From assembly GCF_003194565.2 (NCBI RefSeq), contig NZ_QICH01000001.1:1156305-1220304 (forward strand): 64,000 nucleotides of DNA, read 5' to 3'. How positions within the stretch are numbered: position 1 is the stretch's first letter; each line of letters begins with the position of its first letter. Of the stretch, positions 44,827-54,292 are shown piece after piece. The notes under the pieces are model-generated. The model did no database searches and was not told the origin of the DNA. It saw only the letters and a program-made list of their open reading frames with translations. Made by a program: the position numbers and the translations under genes. The stretch is from Kangiella spongicola (lineage in GTDB: Bacteria; Pseudomonadota; Gammaproteobacteria; Enterobacterales; Kangiellaceae).

Positions 44827-46530
44827 TTATAGGTAAGTTACCTGGTTTCGGCCGTTACGTTTTGATTGGTAGAGCGCTTTATCGGCAATGAGATAGAGCT
44901 CTCTAAGTGTTTGTTGATTGGCCGTCCAGGAGATACCGAAGCTACAGGTAATCTTGCCAACGTTATTAAAGTTATTGCTCTCAACCATACACCTTAATTT
45001 TTCAGCAAGAGTCTCGGCTTGTGATGGCTCAGTCTCGGGGCAAAGGATCGCAAATTCTTCGCCACCCCAGCGCGCTAAGGTGTCAGTTTTTCGTGTGTTT
45101 CTTCTTAATAGCTCAGAAAGCTCAATCAAGACTTCATCGCCAACAAGGTGCCCCAGTTCATCATTTATTGATTTAAAGTGGTCAACGTCGATTAAGACAA
45201 AGGCCATGTGTGAGAAAGTATTACTATAGCGCTCGAACTGCATTTCTAAATAATAACGATTGTGTAACCCTGTCAGTCGATCTGATTGAGCTTGCCGTAC
45301 TAAGTCCCTATGTCTGCGAGATCTGACCTTGCGTTGAAATGTTATCAAGGTTGTCAACAATAAAAGCGCTACGATGCTCGCAGTTAGGGTGAGCACTTTA
45401 TATAGATTTAGCTGCTTTGTTTTGCGAGTTGAAGCCAGAACTTCTAGAGTTTTTACGGCAGAGTGTGCGGTGTAAATATTGTTGGTGAAGGCCATCCTAG
45501 GATCGCGGTATTCTTTGATAAAAGAAACAATATCCGGCGTTGAAACTACATCAAGCTTACCCAGTTCCTTCATCGTGGTACTAATCAAGCGCGTGGCTTT
45601 GAGTGAACTGATATCAGTATTAATTTCTTCGCTATAAACATTATCGCTAGTTTTGAATTGACTATTAATCGACTCAATTAGTTCTTCCAAATGTAGCAAT
45701 TTGCTTTGAATTTGATCATTTTCCTGATTAATGGGAAGGTAATAGACACTGACCCACGCATAAAAAATATCGTAACTATTGGTCGGAGGGTGGCCAGGGA
45801 AAGGTGCGAAAAGCTTTGACTCGCTAGACCAACTATCAGCAACAAAATTATTGATCATTTCTTGTGACTCAGGCTTGATTACCATTGAGTTAAGTTTGTC
45901 CAAATACATCAACGAGAGAACTGCATTGGCGGTGGCTTTTAGTGTCGGTTGCTTGCCAAACTCGGGATAGTCGGGGTCCCAAAAGCCGCCGTCGTCGTTT
46001 TGATAGGCGAGAATTAACTGTGCTACAGCTTCGCTATCAATCACACCTAGGGCTTTTAATTTTCTGAGGATAATCACTGAGTCTAGAGTCGAGCGGAGGG
46101 TAACTGGGCTATTAGGTAAAGCGGAAAAGCCTTTTAAATTTCCGATGGCGTTGCTTGGTGATTTATAGTTTCTTAGGAGAAACTGAATCAGGGCTTCTTT
46201 GTTTATCTGCTCGAGAGCATCGAGCTCATCAAGCACAGAAACTGCGTATCGAGTGAGGCGTACACTTTCTTTATTAAGAATGGAGGGTTCGTCGAATAAG
46301 TCAGGGTTACTAACAAAGTAGCCGTCGGGATGTTGACGTTTAACAAGCCACTTTATCGTACCGTTAGCATATTCTGGGGTTTCGCCATCGACAGGTAAAA
46401 TGCTGTAGTTTTTGTCGAGCTGGCGGTATTCTTGATAAAAAAACAAAGCGAGGGCAGCGCATATAATCGCTGCCCATAATAAAAGTATTCGCTTGGAATT
46501 AAACCAAGGACCTAGTCGCATTATGCTCAT
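44827..46530 (-). CDS. Diguanylate cyclase with periplasmic toroid-like sensor
   Basis: The 567-residue protein has a membrane helix at 15-35, a helical extracytoplasmic region of about 340 residues, a second helix at 378-397 and a C-terminal GGDEF domain (GGEEF 489-493). The cyclase motif and the upstream I-site R480xxD483, five residues before GGEEF, look intact, so product inhibition is expected. The sensor has QHPDGYF (66-72) and QNDDGGFW (177-184), the QxxDGxF-type repeats of terpenoid-cyclase/prenyltransferase alpha/alpha toroids. That fusion is unusual; the ligand is unknown. Confidence 0.85.
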   Translation of the reverse strand: MSIMRLGPWFNSKRILLLWAAIICAALALFFYQEYRQLDKNYSILPVDGETPEYANGTIKWLVKRQHPDGYFVSNPDLFDEPSILNKESVRLTRYAVSVLDELDALEQINKEALIQFLLRNYKSPSNAIGNLKGFSALPNSPVTLRSTLDSVIILRKLKALGVIDSEAVAQLILAYQNDDGGFWDPDYPEFGKQPTLKATANAVLSLMYLDKLNSMVIKPESQEMINNFVADSWSSESKLFAPFPGHPPTNSYDIFYAWVSVYYLPINQENDQIQSKLLHLEELIESINSQFKTSDNVYSEEINTDISSLKATRLISTTMKELGKLDVVSTPDIVSFIKEYRDPRMAFTNNIYTAHSAVKTLEVLASTRKTKQLNLYKVLTLTASIVALLLLTTLITFQRKVRSRRHRDLVRQAQSDRLTGLHNRYYLEMQFERYSNTFSHMAFVLIDVDHFKSINDELGHLVGDEVLIELSELLRRNTRKTDTLARWGGEEFAILCPETEPSQAETLAEKLRCMVESNNFNNVGKITCSFGISWTANQQTLRELYLIADKALYQSKRNGRNQVTYL

Positions 46531-46597
46531 CCTTTATCGGTTGATGGTTAAGGATTTTTGGTGAATCTAGGCCCAATATAACAAATTATGTTTCAAA

Positions 46598-47893
46598 TTA
46601 CTTGGCGAAAGAGTTTAACGCTCGCTCGAAAGCTTCTAAGGTTTTCTTTAGCTCTGCATCACCATGAGACGCTGATACAAAACCTGCCTCGAATGCCGAT
46701 GGCGATAAGTAAACGCCTTCATCTAACATCGCGTGATAAAAGGTTTTAAAGCGCGCCATGTCGCCATTGGTGACTTGCTTATAGCTGGTCACTGTCTCAG
46801 CATCATTAAAGAAAAAGCCAAACATCGAGCCCACATGGTTGGTGGTGAAGGCAATACCTTTTTGCTCAGCAATCTCGCGCATGCCTTTGACCAATGCTTC
46901 AGTATAAGCGAACAGAGGCTCGTAGAAACCTGGTTGCGATATTTCATTAAGCGCCGCCAAGCCAGCCGCCATAGCAACAGGGTTGCCGGAAAGCGTGCCC
47001 GCTTGATACACAGGGCCAACTGGTGCCATATAATCCATGATGACTTTCTTACCGCCGAAGGCGCCCACTGGCATACCGCCACCAATGACTTTACCGAGCG
47101 TTGTTAAGTCTGGCTGAACCTTGTAGTAGCCTTGTGCACCATCAACGCCCATGCGGAAGCCGGACATCACTTCGTCAAAAATCAGTACCGCGCCATATTG
47201 ATCGCACAGTTCACGTAAGCCCTCTAAAAAGCCTGCTACTGGCGGTATGCAGTTCATGTTGCCAGCAACCGGCTCGACAATAATACAAGCGACGTCATCT
47301 TTATTTGCTTTAAGCAGTGCTTCAACACTTTCTAAGTCATTAAAGTCAGCGGTTAAGGTATGTTTCGCAAAATCCGCTGGCACACCAGGAGAGGTCGGTT
47401 CGCCAAGCGTTAACGCACCAGAGCCTGCTTTTACTAGTAAGCAGTCAGCGTGGCCATGATAACAGCCTTCGAATTTAATGATTTTGTCTCGACCAGTGTA
47501 ACCACGCGCTAAACGAATCGCGCTCATGGTCGCTTCGGTTCCTGAGTTGACCATTCGCACCATTTCAATCGATGGGATCAGCTCGCAGATCTTCTCCGCC
47601 ATCTCCGCTTCAACTTCTGTCGGTGCGCCATAGCTTAAGCCACGTTTTGCCGACTCGATAACCGCATCTAAAACGGCTGGGTGGTTATGGCCTAAAATCA
47701 TTGGCCCCCACGAACCAACATAATCCAGATACTGCTTATCATCAGCTGAGGTAAAGTAAGCGCCATCGGCTTCCTTGATGAATATAGGCGTGCCGCCTAC
47801 ACCAGTAAAAGCACGTACTGGCGAGTTAACACCGCCAGGAATATGTTGTTGGGCACGAGTATAAAGTTTTTCAGAAATGGTCATATTGTTCAC
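46598..47893 (-). CDS. hemL: Glutamate-1-semialdehyde 2,1-aminomutase
   Basis: HemL makes 5-aminolevulinate from glutamate-1-semialdehyde in the C5 heme pathway. The 431-residue PLP enzyme has the Schiff-base lysine in [12 protein letters not shown] and the [13 protein letters not shown] substrate loop. It stands alone between the toroid-cyclase and pyrB genes; hemJ lies about 6 kb away. Confidence 0.98.
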   Translation of the reverse strand: MNNMTISEKLYTRAQQHIPGGVNSPVRAFTGVGGTPIFIKEADGAYFTSADDKQYLDYVGSWGPMILGHNHPAVLDAVIESAKRGLSYGAPTEVEAEMAEKICELIPSIEMVRMVNSGTEATMSAIRLARGYTGRDKIIKFEGCYHGHADCLLVKAGSGALTLGEPTSPGVPADFAKHTLTADFNDLESVEALLKANKDDVACIIVEPVAGNMNCIPPVAGFLEGLRELCDQYGAVLIFDEVMSGFRMGVDGAQGYYKVQPDLTTLGKVIGGGMPVGAFGGKKVIMDYMAPVGPVYQAGTLSGNPVAMAAGLAALNEISQPGFYEPLFAYTEALVKGMREIAEQKGIAFTTNHVGSMFGFFFNDAETVTSYKQVTNGDMARFKTFYHAMLDEGVYLSPSAFEAGFVSASHGDAELKKTLEAFERALNSFAK

Positions 47894-47965
47894 GCTATTC
47901 TATATATTGGATGTACAGCCGATACGTTGGTGGATGCTTTTAATTAAAAACATCGCTCTTTGGAA

Positions 47966-48982
47966 TCACGATTGATGACGTGGTGAGTACCAGTTCATCG
48001 GCTTTTCGAATTGAGTTAATTTGTCTTCGACGCCTAACACCAAAGCAAATAAAGCCATGCGCACTTTTACGCCGTAGTGCGTCTGGCGGAAAATGGCTAG
48101 GTTGGGGTTGTTGTTCATGTCATCGCTAAGCTCGTTGGCTTCTGGGCGCGAATCGCGCGGTAGCGGGTGCATGATGATGGTATTTTTGTCGCAGTGTTGC
48201 TCATAGAGTTTTTGATTTAAGCAGTATTTACCACGATACAGGTTCGCTTCTTCTTGCGTTGTGAAGCGCTCTTCTTGCACACGCGTCAGGTAGATAACAT
48301 CCTGGCCTTTTAAGCCGTAGTGGAAGTCTTCCGAGATGTTGTAACTTAACCCTGCGTTCTCACAAGCGTCGAGGATCTTATCCGGCATGGCCAAAGCCTG
48401 CGGCGAGATAAAGGTAAATTGGATATTCGGGAATAAACACAAGAGTCGTGTTAGCGAATGAACCGTACGACCATTTTTAAGGTCGCCAATCATGGCGATC
48501 TTGATAGTGCCTTTGTCTTTACCGAGCGTTTCAAGTTCGTTGTAGATGGTATATAAATCCAGCAACGCCTGAGTTGGGTGCTCATTAGGGCCATCGCCAC
48601 CGTTAATTACTGGCACGTTACTGCCGCGAGCAAACTCTGCAACCGAGCCAACGTCTGGGTGGCGCATCGCTATGGCGTCGGCGTAATTGGCAGTAACACG
48701 AGCTGTATCGTAAAGAGATTCGCCTTTGGAGAGCGAAGAAGTAGTCATGCCAACGGTTTCGCGCACATGGCCGCCAAGAAGGTTAAAGGCGGTGCCGAAG
48801 CTGATTCGAGTACGGGTGCTTGGTTCGAAGAAAAGGTTCGCTAAAATAGCACCGTCTAACACGGTACAACACTTGACGCGGGTGGCGTAGGGCGTCATGT
48901 CGTCAGCAACTTGTATGATTCGTTCGACCGATTCTCTTTCTAGCTGATCAATCGAAAGTATGTGCTGCCCTTGAAATTTCAT
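47966..48982 (-). CDS. pyrB: Aspartate carbamoyltransferase
   Basis: PyrB makes carbamoyl-aspartate in pyrimidine synthesis. The 338-residue catalytic chain has FFEPSTRTR, NGGDGPNEHPTQALLD, and MHPLPR. No regulatory pyrI or dihydroorotase pyrC-like gene is adjacent. I chose ATG 48982; a TTG four codons earlier is poorly placed for a ribosome site. It is divergent from the rubredoxin gene. Confidence 0.95.
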   Translation of the reverse strand: MKFQGQHILSIDQLERESVERIIQVADDMTPYATRVKCCTVLDGAILANLFFEPSTRTRISFGTAFNLLGGHVRETVGMTTSSLSKGESLYDTARVTANYADAIAMRHPDVGSVAEFARGSNVPVINGGDGPNEHPTQALLDLYTIYNELETLGKDKGTIKIAMIGDLKNGRTVHSLTRLLCLFPNIQFTFISPQALAMPDKILDACENAGLSYNISEDFHYGLKGQDVIYLTRVQEERFTTQEEANLYRGKYCLNQKLYEQHCDKNTIIMHPLPRDSRPEANELSDDMNNNPNLAIFRQTHYGVKVRMALFALVLGVEDKLTQFEKPMNWYSPRHQS

Positions 48983-49140
48983 CCAGTTACCCAAACTCTT
49001 AGTGTTAGCTACTTGGGACGCAATTCTAACACGATCTTTGTCAGATGTAGCGAAAATTAGGGCGCTGAGTGTGGAAATTCGGGCAGAAATGCTTAAAATG
49101 GGCGCGAAACTTAATAAAGCACCAACTTTAGAGGTTATTT

Positions 49141-49329
49141 GTGGAATTTAAAAAGTATCGTTGTTTAGTCTGTGACTTTATTTATGACGAAGAGCTGGGC
49201 TGGGAAGAAGACGGTATTGCCCCTGGTACGCGCTGGGAAGATGTCCCTGAAGACTGGTATTGCCCTGATTGTGGCGTGGGCAAAGAAGACTTTGAGCTTA
49301 TGACAGACGAATTTAAGAAAAGCCTGTAA
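49141..49329 (+). CDS. Rubredoxin
   Basis: The 62-residue protein binds one iron through CLVC and CPDC. It starts at GTG 49141. Rubredoxins pass electrons to alkane hydroxylases or oxygen-detoxifying enzymes; no such partner is adjacent. The hemL-neighbouring rubredoxin is conserved in other gammaproteobacteria. A terminator follows. Confidence 0.95.
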   Translation: MEFKKYRCLVCDFIYDEELGWEEDGIAPGTRWEDVPEDWYCPDCGVGKEDFELMTDEFKKSL

Positions 49330-49351
49330 CTTACCGTTTTTATTGAATTTT

Positions 49352-49378
49352 AAAAACCTCCTTCATGGAGGTTTTTTT
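49352..49378 (+). terminator. Rubredoxin terminator
   Basis: AAAAACCTCC/GGAGGTTTTT around a five-base loop, followed by further T, 23 bases after the stop. Confidence 0.9.
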
Positions 49379-49490
49379 ATGCCAATAGGAAAAGCTAGTG
49401 ACTGCAATAATTGTAAGAAAAATCAACAGTGGCGGGGCCTTGCGGATAGGAGTAGTCTGAAAGCTTGCTAACAGGAAAAGGAGTATAGGT

Positions 49491-50000
49491 ATGATTATCA
49501 GAGTATTGTTAGTCGCGTTTTGCTTGAGTATGAGTGGAGCTGCGTGGTCAGCAGCATATTTAAAGATTGGCGATATTGAGGGTGAAAGCCGAGCAGAGGG
49601 TCATGAAGGTGAAATTGACGTCCTAAGTTGGTCTTGGGGCGCGGATACCAACCGTAGAAGAGGGTGTGTTAGAGACTTTAACTTTGTAAAGTCGATTGAT
49701 AAAAGTTCTGCTCCAATCTTAATGGGGCAGATTATCCAAGAAGTGTACCCAGAGGCGCTGTTAACGGTGGAGCATACTGGCTCTTCGCAAAGGGACAGGT
49801 TCGAGTTTCTTACCTTGCGGTTTAGAAATGTTCGTGTTGAATCCTTCAATACTGGCGGTTCTGATGGCTCTAACTTTTCGGAACAAGTCAGCTTTAATTT
49901 TGAAGAAGTGGAATATAGCTACACGCCTCGTAGGCAAGACGGCAGCGAAGGTAGCCCAGTGACCGCCACGATTAGCGCGCGCCAGTGTCGAAATAATTAG
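49491..50000 (+). CDS. Hcp-like protein with a signal peptide
   Basis: The 169-residue product begins with a Sec-type signal peptide (cleavage near WSA, residues 19-21) and then shows the beta-rich layout of Hcp1 type VI tube proteins: a YLKIGDIEGES opening, a DVLSWSWG strand, a segment with FNFVKSIDKSSAPI and a C-terminal FEEVEYSYTP strand. True Hcp proteins lack signal peptides and work with T6SS genes, none of which are here. It has AAGGAG upstream. Secreted Hcp-like proteins exist in some marine gammaproteobacteria, with unknown role. Confidence 0.8.
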   Translation: MIIRVLLVAFCLSMSGAAWSAAYLKIGDIEGESRAEGHEGEIDVLSWSWGADTNRRRGCVRDFNFVKSIDKSSAPILMGQIIQEVYPEALLTVEHTGSSQRDRFEFLTLRFRNVRVESFNTGGSDGSNFSEQVSFNFEEVEYSYTPRRQDGSEGSPVTATISARQCRNN

Positions 50001-50025
50001 TTTTTGTACAGTTATAAGCAAAGAC

Positions 50026-50064
50026 GCTACTCCGGGCTGAGTGTTGTATTCAACCTTGAGTAGC
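50026..50064. other. Nested hairpin between convergent genes
   Basis: GCTACTC (50026-50032) and GAGTAGC (50058-50064) flank an inner GTTG/CAAC stem with TATT loop. There is no T run, but its place between the Hcp-like gene and the convergent yghU gene suggests transcript ending or protection. Confidence 0.5.
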
Positions 50065-50121
50065 TAAAATGACTCGTTCAATAGGGCGTATTGAAGGCTT
50101 CACTAAACTTCATGACTTGGC

Positions 50122-51015
50122 TTAGTCAGTAGCCACTTTATCTTGGGTTTTAGTCTCGAAGTCGCTCGCCTCGTGGCGCTCGTGAAGTTGCTCATGGGGC
50201 TCGCCCCAAGTGCGGTTAACCATTCTTCCACGCTTGACAGCGTCTCTTGTTTCAATCTTTTTGGCCCAGCGCAGAAGGTTTTTGTAGCTTGCTGTGTCGA
50301 GAAATTCGGCAGCGTCATAAACATGGCCAAGGACGAGATTGCCGTACCATGGCCAAATAGCGATATCCGCAATCGAATACTCGTCACCCGCCATGTACTC
50401 GTTATCGGCTAAATGTTTATCTAGCACATCCAACTGGCGCTTAGCTTCCATAGTGAAACGGTCGATAGGATATTCCATTGGATAAGGTGCATAGCTATAA
50501 AAATGACCAAAACCGCCACCAATATATGGTGCGCTACCCATCTGCCAGAAGAGCCATGACATGGCTTCGGTGCGGTTGGCATGCCTTTTAGGCAATAAGG
50601 CATCAAACTTCTCAGACAAGTAAAGCAAGATAGCGCCCGACTCAAAGACTCTTTGCGGTTTGCCGTCTAAGCCATCGCTATAATCCATTAAAGCAGGGAT
50701 TTTTGAGTTAGGGTTAATATCAACAAATTCACTGCCAAATTGATCGCCATCACCAATTTTAATAAGGTGCGCGTCGTACTCAGCACCCTTATGGCCAAGC
50801 GCTAACAATTCCTCAAGCATAATGGTGACTTTTTGGCCGTTTGGCGTGGCTAATGAATAAAGCTGGAAGGGGTGCTTACCCTTTGGCAGGGTTTGTTCAT
50901 GACGAGCGCCAGCCGTCGGTCGATTAATGCTGGCCCACTCGCCACCGTTATCTGGATTCCAAGTCCAAACTTTGGGTGGCGTGTAGCTATTGGATGTATT
51001 GTTATCGTTACTCAT
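50122..51015 (-). CDS. yghU: YghU-type glutathione disulfide-bond oxidoreductase
   Basis: The 297-residue GST-family enzyme matches the Nu-class YghU/YfcG group, with the thioredoxin-fold segment LYSLATPNGQKVTIMLEELLALG and PALMDYSDGLDGKPQRVFESGAIL. These enzymes reduce disulfides using two bound glutathiones and lack a catalytic cysteine. I start it at ATG 51015, preceded by AGGTAA; the longer frame from 51060 adds residues without a ribosome site. Confidence 0.93.
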   Translation of the reverse strand: MSNDNNTSNSYTPPKVWTWNPDNGGEWASINRPTAGARHEQTLPKGKHPFQLYSLATPNGQKVTIMLEELLALGHKGAEYDAHLIKIGDGDQFGSEFVDINPNSKIPALMDYSDGLDGKPQRVFESGAILLYLSEKFDALLPKRHANRTEAMSWLFWQMGSAPYIGGGFGHFYSYAPYPMEYPIDRFTMEAKRQLDVLDKHLADNEYMAGDEYSIADIAIWPWYGNLVLGHVYDAAEFLDTASYKNLLRWAKKIETRDAVKRGRMVNRTWGEPHEQLHERHEASDFETKTQDKVATD

Positions 51016-51220
51016 GGTGTTACCTAATCTATATAACTGATAGCAACATTGAAGCCTCAATCAATGGTCACTGTCAATCTGCTCATGTGAATAATGGTTA
51101 TTAAGTTAATGAATGATAGTCCCCCCGCCTTTTTGTAACAAAAAGACCTTCACATCATCTATACACAGTAATAGTTAGTTTAGGTTAATACTTACCTGAG
51201 CTCTGTTTAAGGTGAAACAA

Positions 51221-52543
51221 GTGAAGTTGTTATATAAAACCATACTATTTGTCGTTAGTGCTGTTGGCGTTATTTATCTTTTAACAGGCGGGTTGACCTC
51301 GCGTGAAGCGTCGCCTTTAGTTACCAATAAATCTGATGTTAAAGCTGAAATGCCGGCGACAAAACATCTTGATTCTATTGTGTTGGGAGCAGGGTGCTTC
51401 TGGGGCGCTGAAAAGCGCTATGCAGCGATTCCTGGCGTTGTTGATGCTGTTTCAGGTTATGCGGATGGTAACGGTATCAAGCCAGAGTATCGTGAAATCA
51501 TTAAATCTAAACACCGATTCGATCCCAATAACTACGCAGAAGTGGTTAAGGTTACTTTTAATCGTAATACTGTCAGTCTTGAGACTATTCTTAAAAACTA
51601 TTTTGAAGGCCACGATCCAACTCAGGTAAATCGTCAGGGTAATGATATCGGAACTCAGTACCGTTCGACGATTTTGACCAACTCTCCACAACAGCAAGAT
51701 ACGGCTCAACGAATTAAGGCAGAATATCAGGTGCTAATGCGTGACGAGGGTTATGGCGAGATAGCGACTATTATCAAACCCTTGGATGAGTTTCATCCAG
51801 CCGAAGAGTACCGTCAAGACTATTTAGTGAAGAACCCTAATGGGTATTGTCCGGACCATTCCACCGGGGTGGTATTTAATGATGAGGATAAAGCACCAAT
51901 CGTTGATAATACGGCGTTACAACAAGGTAAACAGATAGTGGTTATTGAGCCTCAGTCGTACTGTCCTTATTGTGAAAAGTTCAAGGAAAACGTGACTAAT
52001 GATTATCAAGGGACGATTCCTTTAACATGGCGTTACGGCAGTCAGCTTGATGGCCTGGATATCACAACAGAAACCTGGGCAACTCCGACCGTATTATTTT
52101 TAGAAGATGGTAAAGAGGTCTTTGGGCATCAGGGTTATTTAACACCAGAAGAGTTCTATGCGGTATTAGGAAAATTTAAGATGGGCGACTCAGAGGCCTA
52201 CAAGGTGGCTTTTCAAGAAGGCACCGATAGCCGATTTTGCAAAGAATACGATATTTTCAAAGACACGCCACCTGGGGTTTTCATCGATAAGCTGAGCGGC
52301 AAGCCTTTATTCGATACAAAGAATAGATTCAATTCCGGTACGGGGTGGCTATCTTTCACTAAGCCAGTAAAGAATGCGGTGACCTACCATGAAGATAACG
52401 CGTTTGGTTTAGAGCGAACAGAAATACGCTCAAAGTCTTCAGGTATTCACTTGGGGCACGTTTTTGATGATGGCCCAAACGGGCAGCCACGCTATTGTAT
52501 TAATGCCACCGTATTAGAGTTCGTGCAACGAGATCAGGGCTGA
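51221..52543 (+). CDS. msrAB: MsrA-thioredoxin-like-MsrB fusion, membrane anchored
   Basis: This repairs methionine sulfoxide in both stereoforms. Residue numbers count from GTG 51212. A membrane or signal helix lies at 5-24. MsrA follows with GCFWG (61-65) and a resolving cysteine near 213. A thioredoxin/glutaredoxin-like module carries CPYC (251-254) and a cis-proline near 292. MsrB follows with nucleophile Cys429 in RYCIN and a nearby Cys343 that may be resolving; the usual SGCGW cysteine is Thr. No zinc CxxC pairs are visible. I chose GTG 51221, with AAGG upstream. Confidence 0.9.
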   Translation: MKLLYKTILFVVSAVGVIYLLTGGLTSREASPLVTNKSDVKAEMPATKHLDSIVLGAGCFWGAEKRYAAIPGVVDAVSGYADGNGIKPEYREIIKSKHRFDPNNYAEVVKVTFNRNTVSLETILKNYFEGHDPTQVNRQGNDIGTQYRSTILTNSPQQQDTAQRIKAEYQVLMRDEGYGEIATIIKPLDEFHPAEEYRQDYLVKNPNGYCPDHSTGVVFNDEDKAPIVDNTALQQGKQIVVIEPQSYCPYCEKFKENVTNDYQGTIPLTWRYGSQLDGLDITTETWATPTVLFLEDGKEVFGHQGYLTPEEFYAVLGKFKMGDSEAYKVAFQEGTDSRFCKEYDIFKDTPPGVFIDKLSGKPLFDTKNRFNSGTGWLSFTKPVKNAVTYHEDNAFGLERTEIRSKSSGIHLGHVFDDGPNGQPRYCINATVLEFVQRDQG

Positions 52544-52591
52544 TAGACGTAAAGGACAAGCTGTTCGACTTGTCCTGTCCTAAAATATTAA

Positions 52592-52993
52592 TTAACAACC
52601 AATGGTTAATTCACCAACACCACAGTTTGATTTGAACTCATCACTATTTGGTTGAACAAAGTAATTTATTGAGCCACTCAGTTTTATGTATTTTGGTGTA
52701 TCAAAAGTGTAGGGGGCTAAGTCATGATCTTGTGATGGTGGCTTGTAGTTAGGATTTAATACGAAATAAGTGAAACCATCTGTAGCTTCTTTGTGAGGCC
52801 AAGTACCTTGATCGCTGTGGTTGGTGTAGTAATACTCAACATCCCTACTATCTATTGTACCATCTCCCGTCCAGTCTTTGACTGCATCCCAGTTTACATT
52901 AGTATCATTATTACTTTGATTATTATCATCTGATTTTGCAATAGATGATATTGAAGCACTTATCCCCAAAAGTAAAATTGCCATATTTTTCAT
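52592..52993 (-). CDS. Secreted hypothetical protein with a dockerin-like calcium motif
   Basis: The 133-residue protein has a signal peptide (about 19 residues, ending SIAKS) and an Asn/Asp-rich linker. The segment DWTGDGTIDSRD resembles a dockerin or EF-hand calcium loop (about residues 41-52). Two cysteines near the C-terminus could form a disulfide. I know no family for it. Codon use is AT-rich compared with most genes here, as in the next gene. Confidence 0.65.
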   Translation of the reverse strand: MKNMAILLLGISASISSIAKSDDNNQSNNDTNVNWDAVKDWTGDGTIDSRDVEYYYTNHSDQGTWPHKEATDGFTYFVLNPNYKPPSQDHDLAPYTFDTPKYIKLSGSINYFVQPNSDEFKSNCGVGELTIGC

Positions 52994-53095
52994 ACTTCTT
53001 CCCTCTCATTTCAAAGGAACTAGTTATATAAAGTTTACTCAGACTGTCAATAACTTGTATCATTGTGCATGAACGAAATTTTAAAAGGAAGTATT

Positions 53096-53839
53096 ATGAA
53101 AAAACGACGTTTTATTATTCATGGGCTTTTTCCTATAGTTGGCATACTAGGTGGAGCTTTTGTGTTGTATTTATATGTTACTACTAACGGACACGTTGAA
53201 GTAGATAGTATCGACAAAACAAGCAAAAGTAATAAAGATCAAATGGAGCAATATAATACTGGCGTTGATATGAACAGTGAGTTAAGGGTTGCAACATATG
53301 GGCGTGCCCAAGAAGAATCTAAAAATACAAATCTTCAAAAGAATAAGCACATAAACAAAGGAGAGTTGTATCGAGGTTATTCGGATAGGGTTAGGAGCTT
53401 ATTGTTAGAGATAGATAAGCCCCTTTCGGCGCAGGAGGAAGTTATTTACAAAACCCAAGTAGAAGAAGCAAACAACTTTGCTTTTTCTGATTATAATGTT
53501 TATCCAGTTGAAAGCTTGAAAGAACTATCAAAGGCTGGAGATGCTTATGCTAGCCGAGCTCTGGTTAATCGAGTACCAGTAGGAGAGGCCGAAAAGTATG
53601 CTAAAAAATCAATAAAGGCAGGCCATCTTATGTACTCCGCGATAGCTTTGCGTCTTATCTTAAATACAGAAACTAGACCAAAAGCATACGCATACCTGTT
53701 GCTTGGGAAGAAGCATGGGGACATGATTTCAAAAAAATCATTAAGAGTACATCTCAAAAATATTCCAACGACTGAGGATGAATTCGAAGAGGCTATTGAT
53801 TATGTACCAAGTCTTGAGCAGGAAATTTCAGAACTGTAA
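53096..53839 (+). CDS. Hypothetical membrane-anchored protein
   Basis: The 247-residue protein has one N-terminal membrane helix (about residues 8-28) and a long soluble part. The region from about 155 to 215 has alanine- and lysine-rich helices with a spacing like Sel1 or TPR repeats (AGDAYASRALV, AKKSIKAGHLMYSAIAL, KAYAYLLLGKKHG). The start at ATG 53096 has AAGGA 8 bases upstream; a longer frame from 53063 begins at TTG. I cannot give a function. Confidence 0.65.
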   Translation: MKKRRFIIHGLFPIVGILGGAFVLYLYVTTNGHVEVDSIDKTSKSNKDQMEQYNTGVDMNSELRVATYGRAQEESKNTNLQKNKHINKGELYRGYSDRVRSLLLEIDKPLSAQEEVIYKTQVEEANNFAFSDYNVYPVESLKELSKAGDAYASRALVNRVPVGEAEKYAKKSIKAGHLMYSAIALRLILNTETRPKAYAYLLLGKKHGDMISKKSLRVHLKNIPTTEDEFEEAIDYVPSLEQEISEL

Positions 53840-53868
53840 GGTATGCATTTAAACCTTAATCTTAGTAA

Positions 53869-54288
53869 TCAAAACGGTTTAATAACCGCTAAAATAACCG
53901 CGCCTAGTAAAAACAGTACGGGAATTTCATTAAACACACGGAAATAGGTGTGACTTTTGTTACAGCGACCATCGGCAAACTGTTTTTGATACGAGCCACA
54001 AATAAAGTGGTAAATAATCAATAAGACAATTATCGCCATTTTGGCGTGAAACCAGCCCGCGCTAAGGTAGTAATCCCAGTTGTAAGACGCTAACCACAAA
54101 CCAAAAATTACCGTTAAAATCATAAAGGGCGTGGTAAAGCGGTAGAGCTTACGTGCCATGATATTGAGCTGATTAAAGGCGCCGTCGTTCTCTGTCTGGG
54201 CAAGGTTTACGAAAATTCTTGGCAAATAAAAGATCCCTGCAAACCAAGCAACCATAAAGAAAAGGTGAAACGTTTTAACCCATAACAT
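53869..54288 (-). CDS. hemJ: Protoporphyrinogen oxidase HemJ
   Basis: HemJ is the membrane enzyme that oxidises protoporphyrinogen IX in many bacteria lacking HemY or HemG. The 139-residue protein has about four helices with conserved His and Lys residues (HLFFMVAWFAGIFYLPR, WFHAKM). It is co-directional with the ClC gene, which ends 4 bases before its start. Confidence 0.88.
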   Translation of the reverse strand: MLWVKTFHLFFMVAWFAGIFYLPRIFVNLAQTENDGAFNQLNIMARKLYRFTTPFMILTVIFGLWLASYNWDYYLSAGWFHAKMAIIVLLIIYHFICGSYQKQFADGRCNKSHTYFRVFNEIPVLFLLGAVILAVIKPF

Positions 54289-54292
54289 AGCG

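Noticed and set aside
49491..50000. A type VI secretion system
   Set aside because: Only one Hcp-like gene with a signal peptide; no sheath, baseplate, ClpV or VgrG genes in the window.
52553..52575. Terminator after the Msr fusion (GGACAAG/CTTGTCC)
   Set aside because: The stem is real but no T run follows, so termination is not supported.
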